Assembly (NCBI GenBank): GCA_018714725.1
Contig: DVMZ01000089.1
Location: 1 to 12,618, forward strand
DNA: 12,618 bases
Direction of reading: 5' to 3'
DNA from: Candidatus Scatosoma pullistercoris
GTDB lineage: Bacteria > Bacillota > Clostridia > Christensenellales > Borkfalkiaceae
Of this stretch, positions 6,211 to 12,618 are shown in pieces; positions within the stretch are counted from its first letter, which is position 1, and each line of letters opens with the position of its first letter. Under the pieces are notes generated by a model. That model was not told where the DNA came from. It made no database searches and saw only the letters and a program-made list of their open reading frames with translations. Both the position numbers and the translations under genes were made by a program.

Positions 6211-6624
6211 TCAATCGCCTTGCCAGCAGTTGCAGCAATCCTCTTTTCCTTCCGGATACAGATGATACTGTCTTACATAATAGGCGTCAAATCCATTCGG
6301 ATTCGTTCCGCAAAAACCGCATGTATTCGTTCCGCATCCGCTATCGCAGGCATGCGCCACACGTTCTGCCCTCGCAGCAGCCCGAGCCGCAACCGCAGCG
6401 CACCTGCAGGCATTAACAGCCGCCATACGCGCCGTAATCGCAGCCTTCCGGGCTTGTTCGCAATATCCGCAGCGATTGTCGCAACCGCAGCGATGCCCGC
6501 ACGAAGCGCCAAACAGTACCCCAAACAATCCTCCGCAAGCATTGCAGGTATTGCAAGGGCGGCAGTAATTGCAGAAATTACAGGACTGACACGACCGACA
6601 GGAATTAAAACAAGTGTTGCACAT
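6211..6624 (-). CDS. Cysteine-rich small protein of unknown function
   Basis: A 137-residue protein with 24 cysteines. The N-terminus has Cys at 2, 5, 9, 12, 15, 18, 21, 24, 27 and 30, an almost regular three-residue ladder. A Gly-rich stretch leads to Cys 42, 46, 48, 52 and 55. Next comes an Ala/Arg-rich, probably helical block (about 57-92) holding Cys 73 and 75, then Cys 93, 97, 102 and 105. The end is Tyr-rich with Cys 130, 131 and 133. There is no signal peptide and no membrane helix. I chose ATG 6624 because AAGAGGA lies 9 bases upstream; ATG 6663 would fall almost on the transcription start given TATAAT at 6674-6669. I do not recognise a named family. Possible roles are a structural spore-coat/exosporium protein crosslinked by disulfides, in the style of clostridial CdeC, or a metal-binding protein. 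The neighbouring metal genes are suggestive only. It is a single-gene unit with its own promoter and a downstream hairpin. Confidence 0.75.
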   Translation of the reverse strand: MCNTCFNSCRSCQSCNFCNYCRPCNTCNACGGLFGVLFGASCGHRCGCDNRCGYCEQARKAAITARMAAVNACRCAAVAARAAARAERVAHACDSGCGTNTCGFCGTNPNGFDAYYVRQYHLYPEGKEDCCNCWQGD

Positions 6625-6668
6625 AGTATGAAATCCTCTTGTGTATTTGAGGGAAAACCTCATACTGT

Positions 6669-6674
6669 ATTATA
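6669..6674 (-). promoter_or_regulatory. -10 box of the Cys-rich gene
   Basis: A consensus TATAAT on the minus strand lies 44 bases upstream of ATG 6624, giving a short leader that contains the ribosome binding site. No good -35 box is seen at 17 bases (GAACGA), so the promoter may be weak, activated, or served by another sigma factor. Confidence 0.45.
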
Positions 6675-6900
6675 TGTACAACTTTTCTTTTTCGTTCTTT
6701 AATCGCCCGCCTGTCGATGGCGGGAATCTCACTTCGCCACAACCCTGCCCCCTTCTTTTTTCAATAATCATTCCCGGAAGAGAAATTCGGGGAATTATGC
6801 CTCGCCCAGAGGCCGCCATCGTAAGAGCATCGCCCGCGTTCAACGCCCCGTCGGTCTGCCGATATAATTTCGCCGCGGCAGAACATTTTGAGGCGGAAAT
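6670..6900. other. Hairpin-rich gap after the DUF6259-like gene
   Basis: No convincing gene. Several short inverted repeats line up: CCCGCC/GGCGGG (6706-6711 with 6719-6724), ATTCCC/GGGAAT (6770-6775 with 6790-6795), GCCTC/GAGGC (6799-6803 with 6809-6813) and TCGG/CCGA near 6851-6862. No T run marks a standard minus-strand terminator. The minus strand stays open in the frame of the upstream gene for 76 codons after its stop, but the translation has no recognisable protein character. Confidence 0.4.
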
Positions 6901-9072
6901 TCATTCCGCAGACTTCCGCCCCGCACAATCCGCGCCGCTTTGCGCCCTCTGCGTTTCCGATGCCACCATTACGGCCGACAGCGCGGGAATTTCCGTTTCC
7001 CTGACCCCGCTCTGCACTTTGTTTCCCTTTGCGTCATAAACGCAAACCGGCGCTTCCGTTTGCACCGTCACGGGTTTGTCGTTATAATTAGCCAGAAATT
7101 GCACAGTTTTACCGGAATATTCGTACGCGGCCGTCAGGACCTCATCGACCTCGATCTCCCGCCCGTCCTCACACCGGAACTTGTTTTTGCCGCAAGAAAC
7201 CGCGAGCGGTTTCGTCATTCTTCCGCAATGCAAAAACTCCTTTCCCGCTCCCGTGCGCCAGGCATTCAGATTTTTCAGAATGGTGCAAGCCGACTCTTTA
7301 TCCGTCCGGGCCTTGAAACAATCGTTTCCCCAGGCATAGGAGATTTCCCCGCGATCGGTCAGAACGGCCGTCAGCATATCCCCCGCGACAAAGGAATACG
7401 CGACGCGGTAAGCGTAATTGTACGGCTCTTCGGAAAGGGTCATGCAAATCTGATTTCCCATAAAATTATTGACGTATTCGTGATACAGGTAAGCGTACAC
7501 GGGAACGGGCAAGCCGATATAGTAATTCAGTTCAAATCTATTGTCGCTGAATTTGAGATTTGCGAGAAAGGGTTCTGCGGCGGCTGATTCGCAGCCCAGA
7601 AGCACCTTCCCTCCCTTGCCACGGCTTTCGGTTTTTTCAAAAATTCTGCGGATGAGCGCATTAACCTCCTCCTGCTGCCACTTGCCGGGCGCAGGGATAT
7701 GGCCGTGCCTGTCGCTGTAACAAAAATAGCTGTTTCCGCCGTGATTCTGATCAAAAGCCTGAATATAATCCACGCCGCTCTCCGCTATTTTCACAATCTC
7801 CCCGCTCACGATTTCTTTCGTCTTTCCGCAGGCGGGGCACAGATCATACCCCTTGCGCTGAGCCGTGCAGATTTCGCTCCTCAGTTCCCCGGCCGGGTCC
7901 GAACACATGATCTCGTTCAGATGCTCTTTTTCAAATTCCGCTTCCTTATTGTACTCAGGAATCAGACTGCTCTGCTGCGTCCAGCCCAGGCCGCTGCAAT
8001 AGACCCCCAGCAGCATATTCTGCGAATGAAGTTCTTCCGTAAATTCCGTGAACTCCTCTGTTCCGCCGTACGGCGGCCATACATAGGGCGGCGCCCAGGG
8101 AGCGGTGCCTTCCCAGTGCATCAGAAGGGCCATCACTTTGCTGTCTGTCTTTCGGGAAAGTTCCCTTAAATACGGCAACGCATTTTTATACGGGTACAGC
8201 CCGTTCGGCGTCATTTCATCCGTATCGAATTTTCCGCGTATCGGATAGGTGACAACGATGGGAGATTGCGCGTACCAGGCAGGCAGGGAAGCGTTCATCG
8301 AAATTTTTGTCAATCCTGCCGGAAGATTTTCCTCGAACCACGCGCGATAAATTCCGCAGGCGTCCCGCCAATCCCCTTCAAAAAACGCCATGACGCAATC
8401 GAAGGGCATAGAATAGTCCCGGCCGTATCCGACGTCCGCAAACGCGCGCATCTGCAATTTGATGCAATCCCCCTCCGGACGAAAATCGATGTGCTTGGTC
8501 GTACGGGCGCCGTCGTGCATGCCGAGATAAATCCCGTCCCCTTGCGAAAGATAAGCGAGAAACTGCGAACAAATCATGTTCGGAAAGACGGCATATTTGC
8601 CCAGGCTGGGATATTCCGGCTCGATATACGGGAAAGGCGAAGCGTTTCTCCGCCCCATGTCCGTGACCAGACACCCCTCATTATAGGGAAACAGAATCTC
8701 CCCCCTGCCGCCCGGCTCGTCTTTCAATTTTCCGAACACGCCAAAGGACATGAGTTCCACCCACTCGATCAGACTGTCCGTTTTATTTTTTATTTCCATG
8801 CGCCAACGCAACGTATTTTCCTGCGGGGAAAGCGAGAGTTTTACGTCAAATTCCGGATGCGAATAAACCGCTTCGCCGGCGTGAAAGGAGCGAAAAAAGC
8901 CCTTCCCCGCAGAGACGATCGACGCTTTTCCCTCCCGATCGCGCAATTTTATCGAATAAAACGGGACCCGTCCGAAGTTCAGTTTCCGTTCTCCCCGGAC
9001 GATTTCTTCCAGACAACCTCTTTCCGGATCCAGACTGACCCGGAACCCGTTTTCAAAAGAATAAATTTCCAT
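6901..9072 (-). CDS. DUF6259-like putative glycoside hydrolase
   Basis: A 723-residue protein without signal peptide, so probably cytoplasmic. The N-terminal 240 residues look like the beta-sandwich that precedes many glycosidase barrels. From about 260 a TIM-barrel-like region follows: 'VMALLMHWEGTAPWAPPYVW', then 'QNMLLGVYCSGLGW' (352-364), then 'GVDYIQAFDQNHGG' (433-446) with Asp441 at a strand end, then 'KVLLGCESAAAEPF' (489-502) with Glu495. Asp441 and Glu495 are my candidates for the catalytic pair by analogy with retaining alpha-glycosidases; this is inference. A beta-rich C-terminal domain follows (about 610-710). The overall pattern resembles proteins annotated DUF6259, which have no established activity, as I recall. 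It begins 5 bases after the GH38 stop, with AAGG in the GH38 tail as the only binding site, so translation is probably coupled to the alpha-mannosidase. That suggests action on the same mannose-containing substrate. Confidence 0.8.
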   Translation of the reverse strand: MEIYSFENGFRVSLDPERGCLEEIVRGERKLNFGRVPFYSIKLRDREGKASIVSAGKGFFRSFHAGEAVYSHPEFDVKLSLSPQENTLRWRMEIKNKTDSLIEWVELMSFGVFGKLKDEPGGRGEILFPYNEGCLVTDMGRRNASPFPYIEPEYPSLGKYAVFPNMICSQFLAYLSQGDGIYLGMHDGARTTKHIDFRPEGDCIKLQMRAFADVGYGRDYSMPFDCVMAFFEGDWRDACGIYRAWFEENLPAGLTKISMNASLPAWYAQSPIVVTYPIRGKFDTDEMTPNGLYPYKNALPYLRELSRKTDSKVMALLMHWEGTAPWAPPYVWPPYGGTEEFTEFTEELHSQNMLLGVYCSGLGWTQQSSLIPEYNKEAEFEKEHLNEIMCSDPAGELRSEICTAQRKGYDLCPACGKTKEIVSGEIVKIAESGVDYIQAFDQNHGGNSYFCYSDRHGHIPAPGKWQQEEVNALIRRIFEKTESRGKGGKVLLGCESAAAEPFLANLKFSDNRFELNYYIGLPVPVYAYLYHEYVNNFMGNQICMTLSEEPYNYAYRVAYSFVAGDMLTAVLTDRGEISYAWGNDCFKARTDKESACTILKNLNAWRTGAGKEFLHCGRMTKPLAVSCGKNKFRCEDGREIEVDEVLTAAYEYSGKTVQFLANYNDKPVTVQTEAPVCVYDAKGNKVQSGVRETEIPALSAVMVASETQRAQSGADCAGRKSAE

Positions 9073-9077
9073 AGAAT

Positions 9078-12000
9078 TTATTTTACCTTGATCGTGACGA
9101 TTTCAAAGGGCTTGATCGTAAAAGTCAGGGAATTGCCGACCGTCGGCAGTTTTTTCTCCTCGTCCTCCGACAGATTGCAAAGAAACGCCTCCCCGATCTC
9201 TCTGCCGAAACACAGCGTCACCTCTTTCGTTTCCCGGAACGCTTCAAACAGCCGCAGGACAATCCCGTCGCCGTCCTCCGCCTTTTTCACCGTTTCGATA
9301 TACACGCCCTTCGCTGCGCAAGACACGAAGGAATATTCCTCCGGCAGAACGTCCGTTCCCTCAACCGCCTTCTCCGGCACGGAGCGCGTTTCGGGAAGTT
9401 CCCGTGCAATCAGTCCGCGGTTGAGGATATAAGCGGCCTCTTCCACTCCCCCGCGGCGGAAGTCCCCCGCATGGGGGAGAAGGGAATAGGTGAATTCCGG
9501 CACGACGTCGGAAGCCCCCGGATAGGGAAAACTGCCCGATTTCAGCACCGTCATCGTAAGGACGTTCTCCTCTGCTCCGAACCCGTATTTTCCGTCGTTC
9601 AGGAGCGCCACCCCGTAATTGTTCTCGGACATGTCCACCCATTTCTGCCCCGCGCACTCAAAGCGCGCGGAATCCCAGGAAGTATTTCCCGAAGTGCTCC
9701 TCTCGATGTTCCCGAACTGAATGTCATAAGTCGCTTTGTCAATGAGAAGCGCAAAGGGGAAACGAACTTTCAGAAGCTGTTTTTTCTCTTTCCAGTCTGC
9801 GTCCGTGACAAAATCGATCCGGTCGAGACCGTTGTACAGAAAAATCTTCTGCACAATGGTTGAATCGCCGTATTTTTTCGTAACGACAAATCCCGCGCGA
9901 TCTCCGTCCCGTATCGGTTCAAACTTCGCCTTGCCGTTCAATATCCATTCTTTCTGCTTATAATACGGCGCGATTTCCCAGTTGTCATACTGATACGGCA
10001 TATCTTCGTACGCGCGGAATTCGTTGAGTTTTTCCCCCGGCGCGGCGATTTCCCTGCCGAAGCGCTTGTCCCAAAGGGAGACGAGCGCGCCCGATTCGTC
10101 GAAAACGAGTTTATAGCTTGCGTTTTCCAGCGTTCTTTCGCCCACGGCGATCCCGCCGCTTCTCCGGCTGCCGCCGATTACTTTATAGCCCATAGAGGGC
10201 ACGTCTTTTATCACCCGCGTTTTCCCGCCGAGCCGTACCGTGCCCGTCGCCCTGAAACCGTTCGGATTGAATACGGCGACCCGTTTTCCGACCCGTTTTT
10301 CCCGTTCCGGCAAAGCGATTTTTCCGCAAAGAGAACGCAACGCCCCTTCCTGTATGTCTGCAAGGCCCGAAAACAGCTCCGCAAACTGCCTGTCGCTGTC
10401 GGCGTAAACTTTTTCGATTGCCGAGCCGGGCAGAATGTCGTGAAACTGATTGAGCAACAGCAATTTCCAGTTCTTTTCCAACGCCGCCCGATCGTATTGC
10501 CTTCCCGCAAGCGTTTCGGCCAACACGGAGAAAAATTCCCCGTTCTGCAAGGCAAATTCCGCCATCCGGTTGTTCTTTTTGATGCGCGGCACGGACGTGA
10601 GCGTGCCCCTGTGGTATTCAAAATACAGTTCCCCGTTCCATTTCGGAGTGCGCCCGAGTTCCTGGCAATTTCTCGAAAAATTCCCCTCGATTTCGTCCAG
10701 AGTCTCTTGCAGCGTCGCCATTTTTGTCCGCGGAATGCCCGGCACGCCGTGCGCGAGCCGCCTCTGCTGTTCCAGCATTTCGCGGGTGGGCCCTCCGCCA
10801 CCGTCCCCCCAGCCGTAACTGATCATCGTCACGTCGTCAAATTCCTTTTGCTGGAAACGGTTCCACGTCCCCAGGACCGCTTTTGCGTCAATCGGCCCGC
10901 AATACGTCGTGTACGTCGTATCATAGACGTCGCGGCGGGGATCGCAGTCGCAGGTGGAAATGAAATACGCAAACACGCTGCTCCCGTCTATTCCCTGCCA
11001 ACGAAAAGCGTCATACGGCATACGGTTTGTGTCATTCCAGCCGATTTTGGCCGTGACAAAACGGGTGATGCCGCTCTTTTGCATGATCTGCGGCAAAGCG
11101 GCGCTGTATCCGAATACGTCCGGTTCCCATACCGTATGGCAGTCCACGCCGAATTCTTCCCTGAAAAACTTCTTTCCGTACAGAATCTGGCGCACGAGAC
11201 TTTCGCCGCTCGTCAGATTGCAGTCCGCTTCCAGCCACATGGCGCCGTCCGCTTCCCAGCGCCCCTCCTTTACCTTTTCCCGGATTCTTTCGTAAAGCTC
11301 CGGATTGCGCTCTTTTACGAACTGATACAGCTGGGGCTGGGAACACATGAATTTGTATTCCGGATATTCTTCCATCAGCCTCAGCACGGTAGCAAAACTC
11401 CGTTCCGCCTTTTCTTTCGTCTGCGCGAGCGGCCAGAGCCACGCCACGTCGATGTGCGTATGCCCTATGCAGTTGACCACCGGCTTTTTTGCCCTGTCTC
11501 CGGCATAATAGCGCGTGTACAGACAGTCTTTCGCCCGTTCCAGAGACGAATAAAACTCCTCCGAATACTCCCGGCGGAAATCGATGAGATTGATTGCCCG
11601 TTCCAGCGCCGCCGCCGAAACAATATACTCGTCCGAGCGCCGGTCCAGAAGGCGTATCGAATCAAGCGCCACTTTCAGATCGTAAAAGAGAGTTTCGATT
11701 CTCCGGTCCCGGATTTTCAGAGAAAAATAAACGGGCAGAGACAACCCGAACGAATGGGTATAAAACAACAGCGCCATTTCGTACCTTCCTTCCCGAAGCC
11801 GCACGTCCGTGTGGTTGATGTCGATCCCCTGCACCGCCTCTCCGTTGAGATACAGCAAGCCCTGCGGCCGGGTCGTGGAAGAAACTCCGCCTATAAATGT
11901 CTCCACGCAAAGATACGCCTCTTCCCATTCTTTCAGACCCGCCACTTCAAAAGAAGCCCGGAACCAGTAGTAACGGTCCTCTTCAAACAGCATATACGGC

Positions 12001-12161
12001 GAAGCAAAGACGGAAAAGCCCTCCTTCCCGTCCGGCACGCTCCTCTCGTCGGCGCTCGCTTCTCTGCAGAGCACTTCCAGCGGCGAACTTTTTACGGTTT
12101 TCAGCGCATTCAGCGCGGAAACCGTCGTTTCCAGTTTTTCTTCGATGTTTAGATTCAGCAT
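9078..12161 (-). CDS. GH38 alpha-mannosidase (Ams1-like)
   Basis: A 1027-residue class II alpha-mannosidase that removes alpha-linked mannose from glycans, a zinc-dependent retaining enzyme by family knowledge. The N-terminal beta domain (about 1-225) precedes the catalytic domain, which opens with 'GHTHIDVAWLWPL' (zinc ligands His236 and Asp238). 'WEPDVFGY' supplies the nucleophile Asp348, 'YGWGDGGGGPT' follows near 450, and 'LNQFHDILPGSAIEKVY' (His574) marks the helical middle domain. The C-terminal beta domains run from about 650 to the end. There is no signal peptide, as in other cytoplasmic Ams1-type enzymes, so it should act on imported oligosaccharides. I chose ATG 12161, preceded by AGGG at 8 bases; the open frame extends to 12290, but that extra stretch crosses a strong hairpin and has a basic non-family sequence. 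Stop and the next start are 5 bases apart. Confidence 0.95.
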   Translation of the reverse strand: MLNLNIEEKLETTVSALNALKTVKSSPLEVLCREASADERSVPDGKEGFSVFASPYMLFEEDRYYWFRASFEVAGLKEWEEAYLCVETFIGGVSSTTRPQGLLYLNGEAVQGIDINHTDVRLREGRYEMALLFYTHSFGLSLPVYFSLKIRDRRIETLFYDLKVALDSIRLLDRRSDEYIVSAAALERAINLIDFRREYSEEFYSSLERAKDCLYTRYYAGDRAKKPVVNCIGHTHIDVAWLWPLAQTKEKAERSFATVLRLMEEYPEYKFMCSQPQLYQFVKERNPELYERIREKVKEGRWEADGAMWLEADCNLTSGESLVRQILYGKKFFREEFGVDCHTVWEPDVFGYSAALPQIMQKSGITRFVTAKIGWNDTNRMPYDAFRWQGIDGSSVFAYFISTCDCDPRRDVYDTTYTTYCGPIDAKAVLGTWNRFQQKEFDDVTMISYGWGDGGGGPTREMLEQQRRLAHGVPGIPRTKMATLQETLDEIEGNFSRNCQELGRTPKWNGELYFEYHRGTLTSVPRIKKNNRMAEFALQNGEFFSVLAETLAGRQYDRAALEKNWKLLLLNQFHDILPGSAIEKVYADSDRQFAELFSGLADIQEGALRSLCGKIALPEREKRVGKRVAVFNPNGFRATGTVRLGGKTRVIKDVPSMGYKVIGGSRRSGGIAVGERTLENASYKLVFDESGALVSLWDKRFGREIAAPGEKLNEFRAYEDMPYQYDNWEIAPYYKQKEWILNGKAKFEPIRDGDRAGFVVTKKYGDSTIVQKIFLYNGLDRIDFVTDADWKEKKQLLKVRFPFALLIDKATYDIQFGNIERSTSGNTSWDSARFECAGQKWVDMSENNYGVALLNDGKYGFGAEENVLTMTVLKSGSFPYPGASDVVPEFTYSLLPHAGDFRRGGVEEAAYILNRGLIARELPETRSVPEKAVEGTDVLPEEYSFVSCAAKGVYIETVKKAEDGDGIVLRLFEAFRETKEVTLCFGREIGEAFLCNLSEDEEKKLPTVGNSLTFTIKPFEIVTIKVK

Positions 12162-12238
12162 GATCTCATCCCTGCCTGTCCCATTTTTATTGTTACGGCG
12201 ATCTCCCGATCGTTCCCGACTTTTCCGGATACCGCGAA

Positions 12239-12286
12239 AAGCGCAGGCCTGAGCGGGAATTTCCCGCCCAAGCTGCGCTTCAGGCC
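12239..12286 (-). terminator. Branched hairpin between the upstream gene and GH38
   Basis: An outer 8-bp stem AAGCGCAG (12239-12246) / CTGCGCTT (12273-12280) encloses an inner stem GCGGG (12253-12257) / CCCGC (12263-12267). On the minus strand the outer stem runs into TTTTC, so it can act as terminator for the gene ending at 12327. A competing 7-bp stem GGCCTGA (12246-12252) / TCAGGCC (12280-12286) excludes the outer one. I see no clear promoter for GH38 between 12162 and 12238. Confidence 0.55.
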
Positions 12287-12326
12287 ACACCTTGTGATAC
12301 TGTCTTATAAACCGATCTTTACATTT

Positions 12327-12618
12327 TTACACAAGTTCTTCCTTTTTTCCGGAAAATACGCCTTCTGCGGTTTCCGACGTCGTGGTTTCCGACGTCGCGG
12401 CGCCGGAATCAGAAGTCTCTTCCGCGGGCACGCCCATAAAGCCGGTGATCTTCCAGACGCCTTCCGAGCAGGCGGCCGAGTCGAGGATAAAGAAGAAGTC
12501 GGAGCCGTAGACGGACACGTCCACGCTTACCTTCGTCCATTCCTTGCTCTTCATGGTCGCCGCCACCTTCTGATTACCCCACTTGCCGTCGTACAGCACG
12601 AGTCTGATGTCCTCGCCC
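12327..12618 (-). CDS. C-terminal end of a larger protein, beta-rich with Ser/Thr/Glu tail
   Basis: The frame is open across the window edge, so only the last 96 residues are present; a GTG at 12599 is not a likely start. The first part, 'IRLVLYDGKWGNQKVAATM' to 'ACSEGVWKITGFMG', alternates hydrophobic and polar residues like the last strands of a galactose-binding-like or carbohydrate-binding beta-sandwich. The tail is rich in Ser, Thr and Glu, including a TSETTTSET repeat encoded by two 14-base copies of GGTTTCCGACGTCG (12369-12382 and 12384-12397, plus-strand sense), and ends in a charged GKKEELV. Such a low-complexity tail is common in secreted or surface proteins, but no sorting signal or anchor is visible. 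Its place before GH38 hints at a glycan-related role; the function cannot be assigned from this fragment. Confidence 0.7.
   Translation of the reverse strand, partial: GEDIRLVLYDGKWGNQKVAATMKSKEWTKVSVDVSVYGSDFFFILDSAACSEGVWKITGFMGVPAEETSDSGAATSETTTSETAEGVFSGKKEELV

Noticed and set aside
6211..6624. Cys-rich gene as a lanthipeptide, SCIFF or other RiPP precursor
   Set aside because: No modification enzyme, exporter or leader/core layout is present nearby, and 137 residues with Cys spread throughout is atypical.
6625..6663. Upstream ATG 6663 for the Cys-rich protein
   Set aside because: It lies only about 5 bases after the TATAAT box, with no ribosome binding site; ATG 6624 has AAGAGGA at 9 bases.
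8266..12152. Plus-strand frames of 388 and 570 codons opposite the glycan genes
   Set aside because: Antisense shadows of GH38 and the DUF6259-like gene; no motifs and no ribosome binding site context supporting them.
12162..12290. Extended N-terminus for GH38
   Set aside because: The extra 43 residues are basic and non-family, and the region contains a strong hairpin; ATG 12161 has a well-placed AGGG.

Overview
All genes in this 12.6 kb window that I can support lie on the minus strand, so transcription runs from high to low coordinates. The organism looks like a Gram-positive anaerobe of the Clostridia (Bacillota), possibly a gut Christensenellales-type lineage. That is inferred from GGAGG-type ribosome binding sites, sigma-A-like promoters, the YfhO family protein, the CzrA/CadA zinc module and the GH38 plus DUF6259-like carbohydrate genes. 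No rRNA, tRNA, CRISPR array, transposase or phage gene was seen.

Layout from right to left (direction of transcription). (1) 12618-12327: 3' end of a larger gene ending in a beta-rich, carbohydrate-binding-like segment and a Ser/Thr/Glu tail. (2) A 165-base gap with a strong, branched hairpin. (3) 12161-9078: GH38 alpha-mannosidase. It is followed after 5 bases by 9072-6901, a large TIM-barrel-like protein resembling DUF6259, probably an uncharacterised glycoside hydrolase. The two look like one cytoplasmic alpha-mannoside-processing unit. (4) 6900-6670: a hairpin-rich gap. (5) 6624-6211: a 137-residue protein with 24 cysteines, many in a Cys-x-x-Cys ladder, followed by an 11-bp stem hairpin. 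(6) 6049-4862: one continuous open frame that starts as a CsoR/FrmR-family metal-sensing repressor and runs into a 10-helix EamA/DMT transporter. A +1 frame reading shows the normal CsoR ending and an ATGA overlap, so this is probably a frameshifted csoR next to an intact transporter. (7) 4569-1891: a zinc/cadmium efflux module of a CzrA/SmtB-like ArsR repressor with its own promoter, operator and terminator, then a free-standing HMA metal-binding protein and a P1B-type ATPase lacking an N-terminal metal-binding domain. A matching operator sits in front of both transcription units. (8) 1699-1: most of a YfhO-type multispanning membrane protein, cut by the window edge.

How the genes work together: section 7 is a self-contained metal sensing and export circuit, with the repressor binding TGAACA-N4-TTCA sites, the HMA protein delivering metal and the ATPase exporting it. 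Section 6 adds a second, probably broken, metal-sensor gene attached to a transporter. The Cys-rich protein next to these may bind metal or form part of a disulfide-crosslinked spore or surface layer; the sequence alone does not decide. The GH38/DUF6259 pair is a separate glycan-use unit. The best leads for something undescribed are the Cys-rich protein, the DUF6259-like enzyme coupled to GH38, and the csoR-transporter junction.
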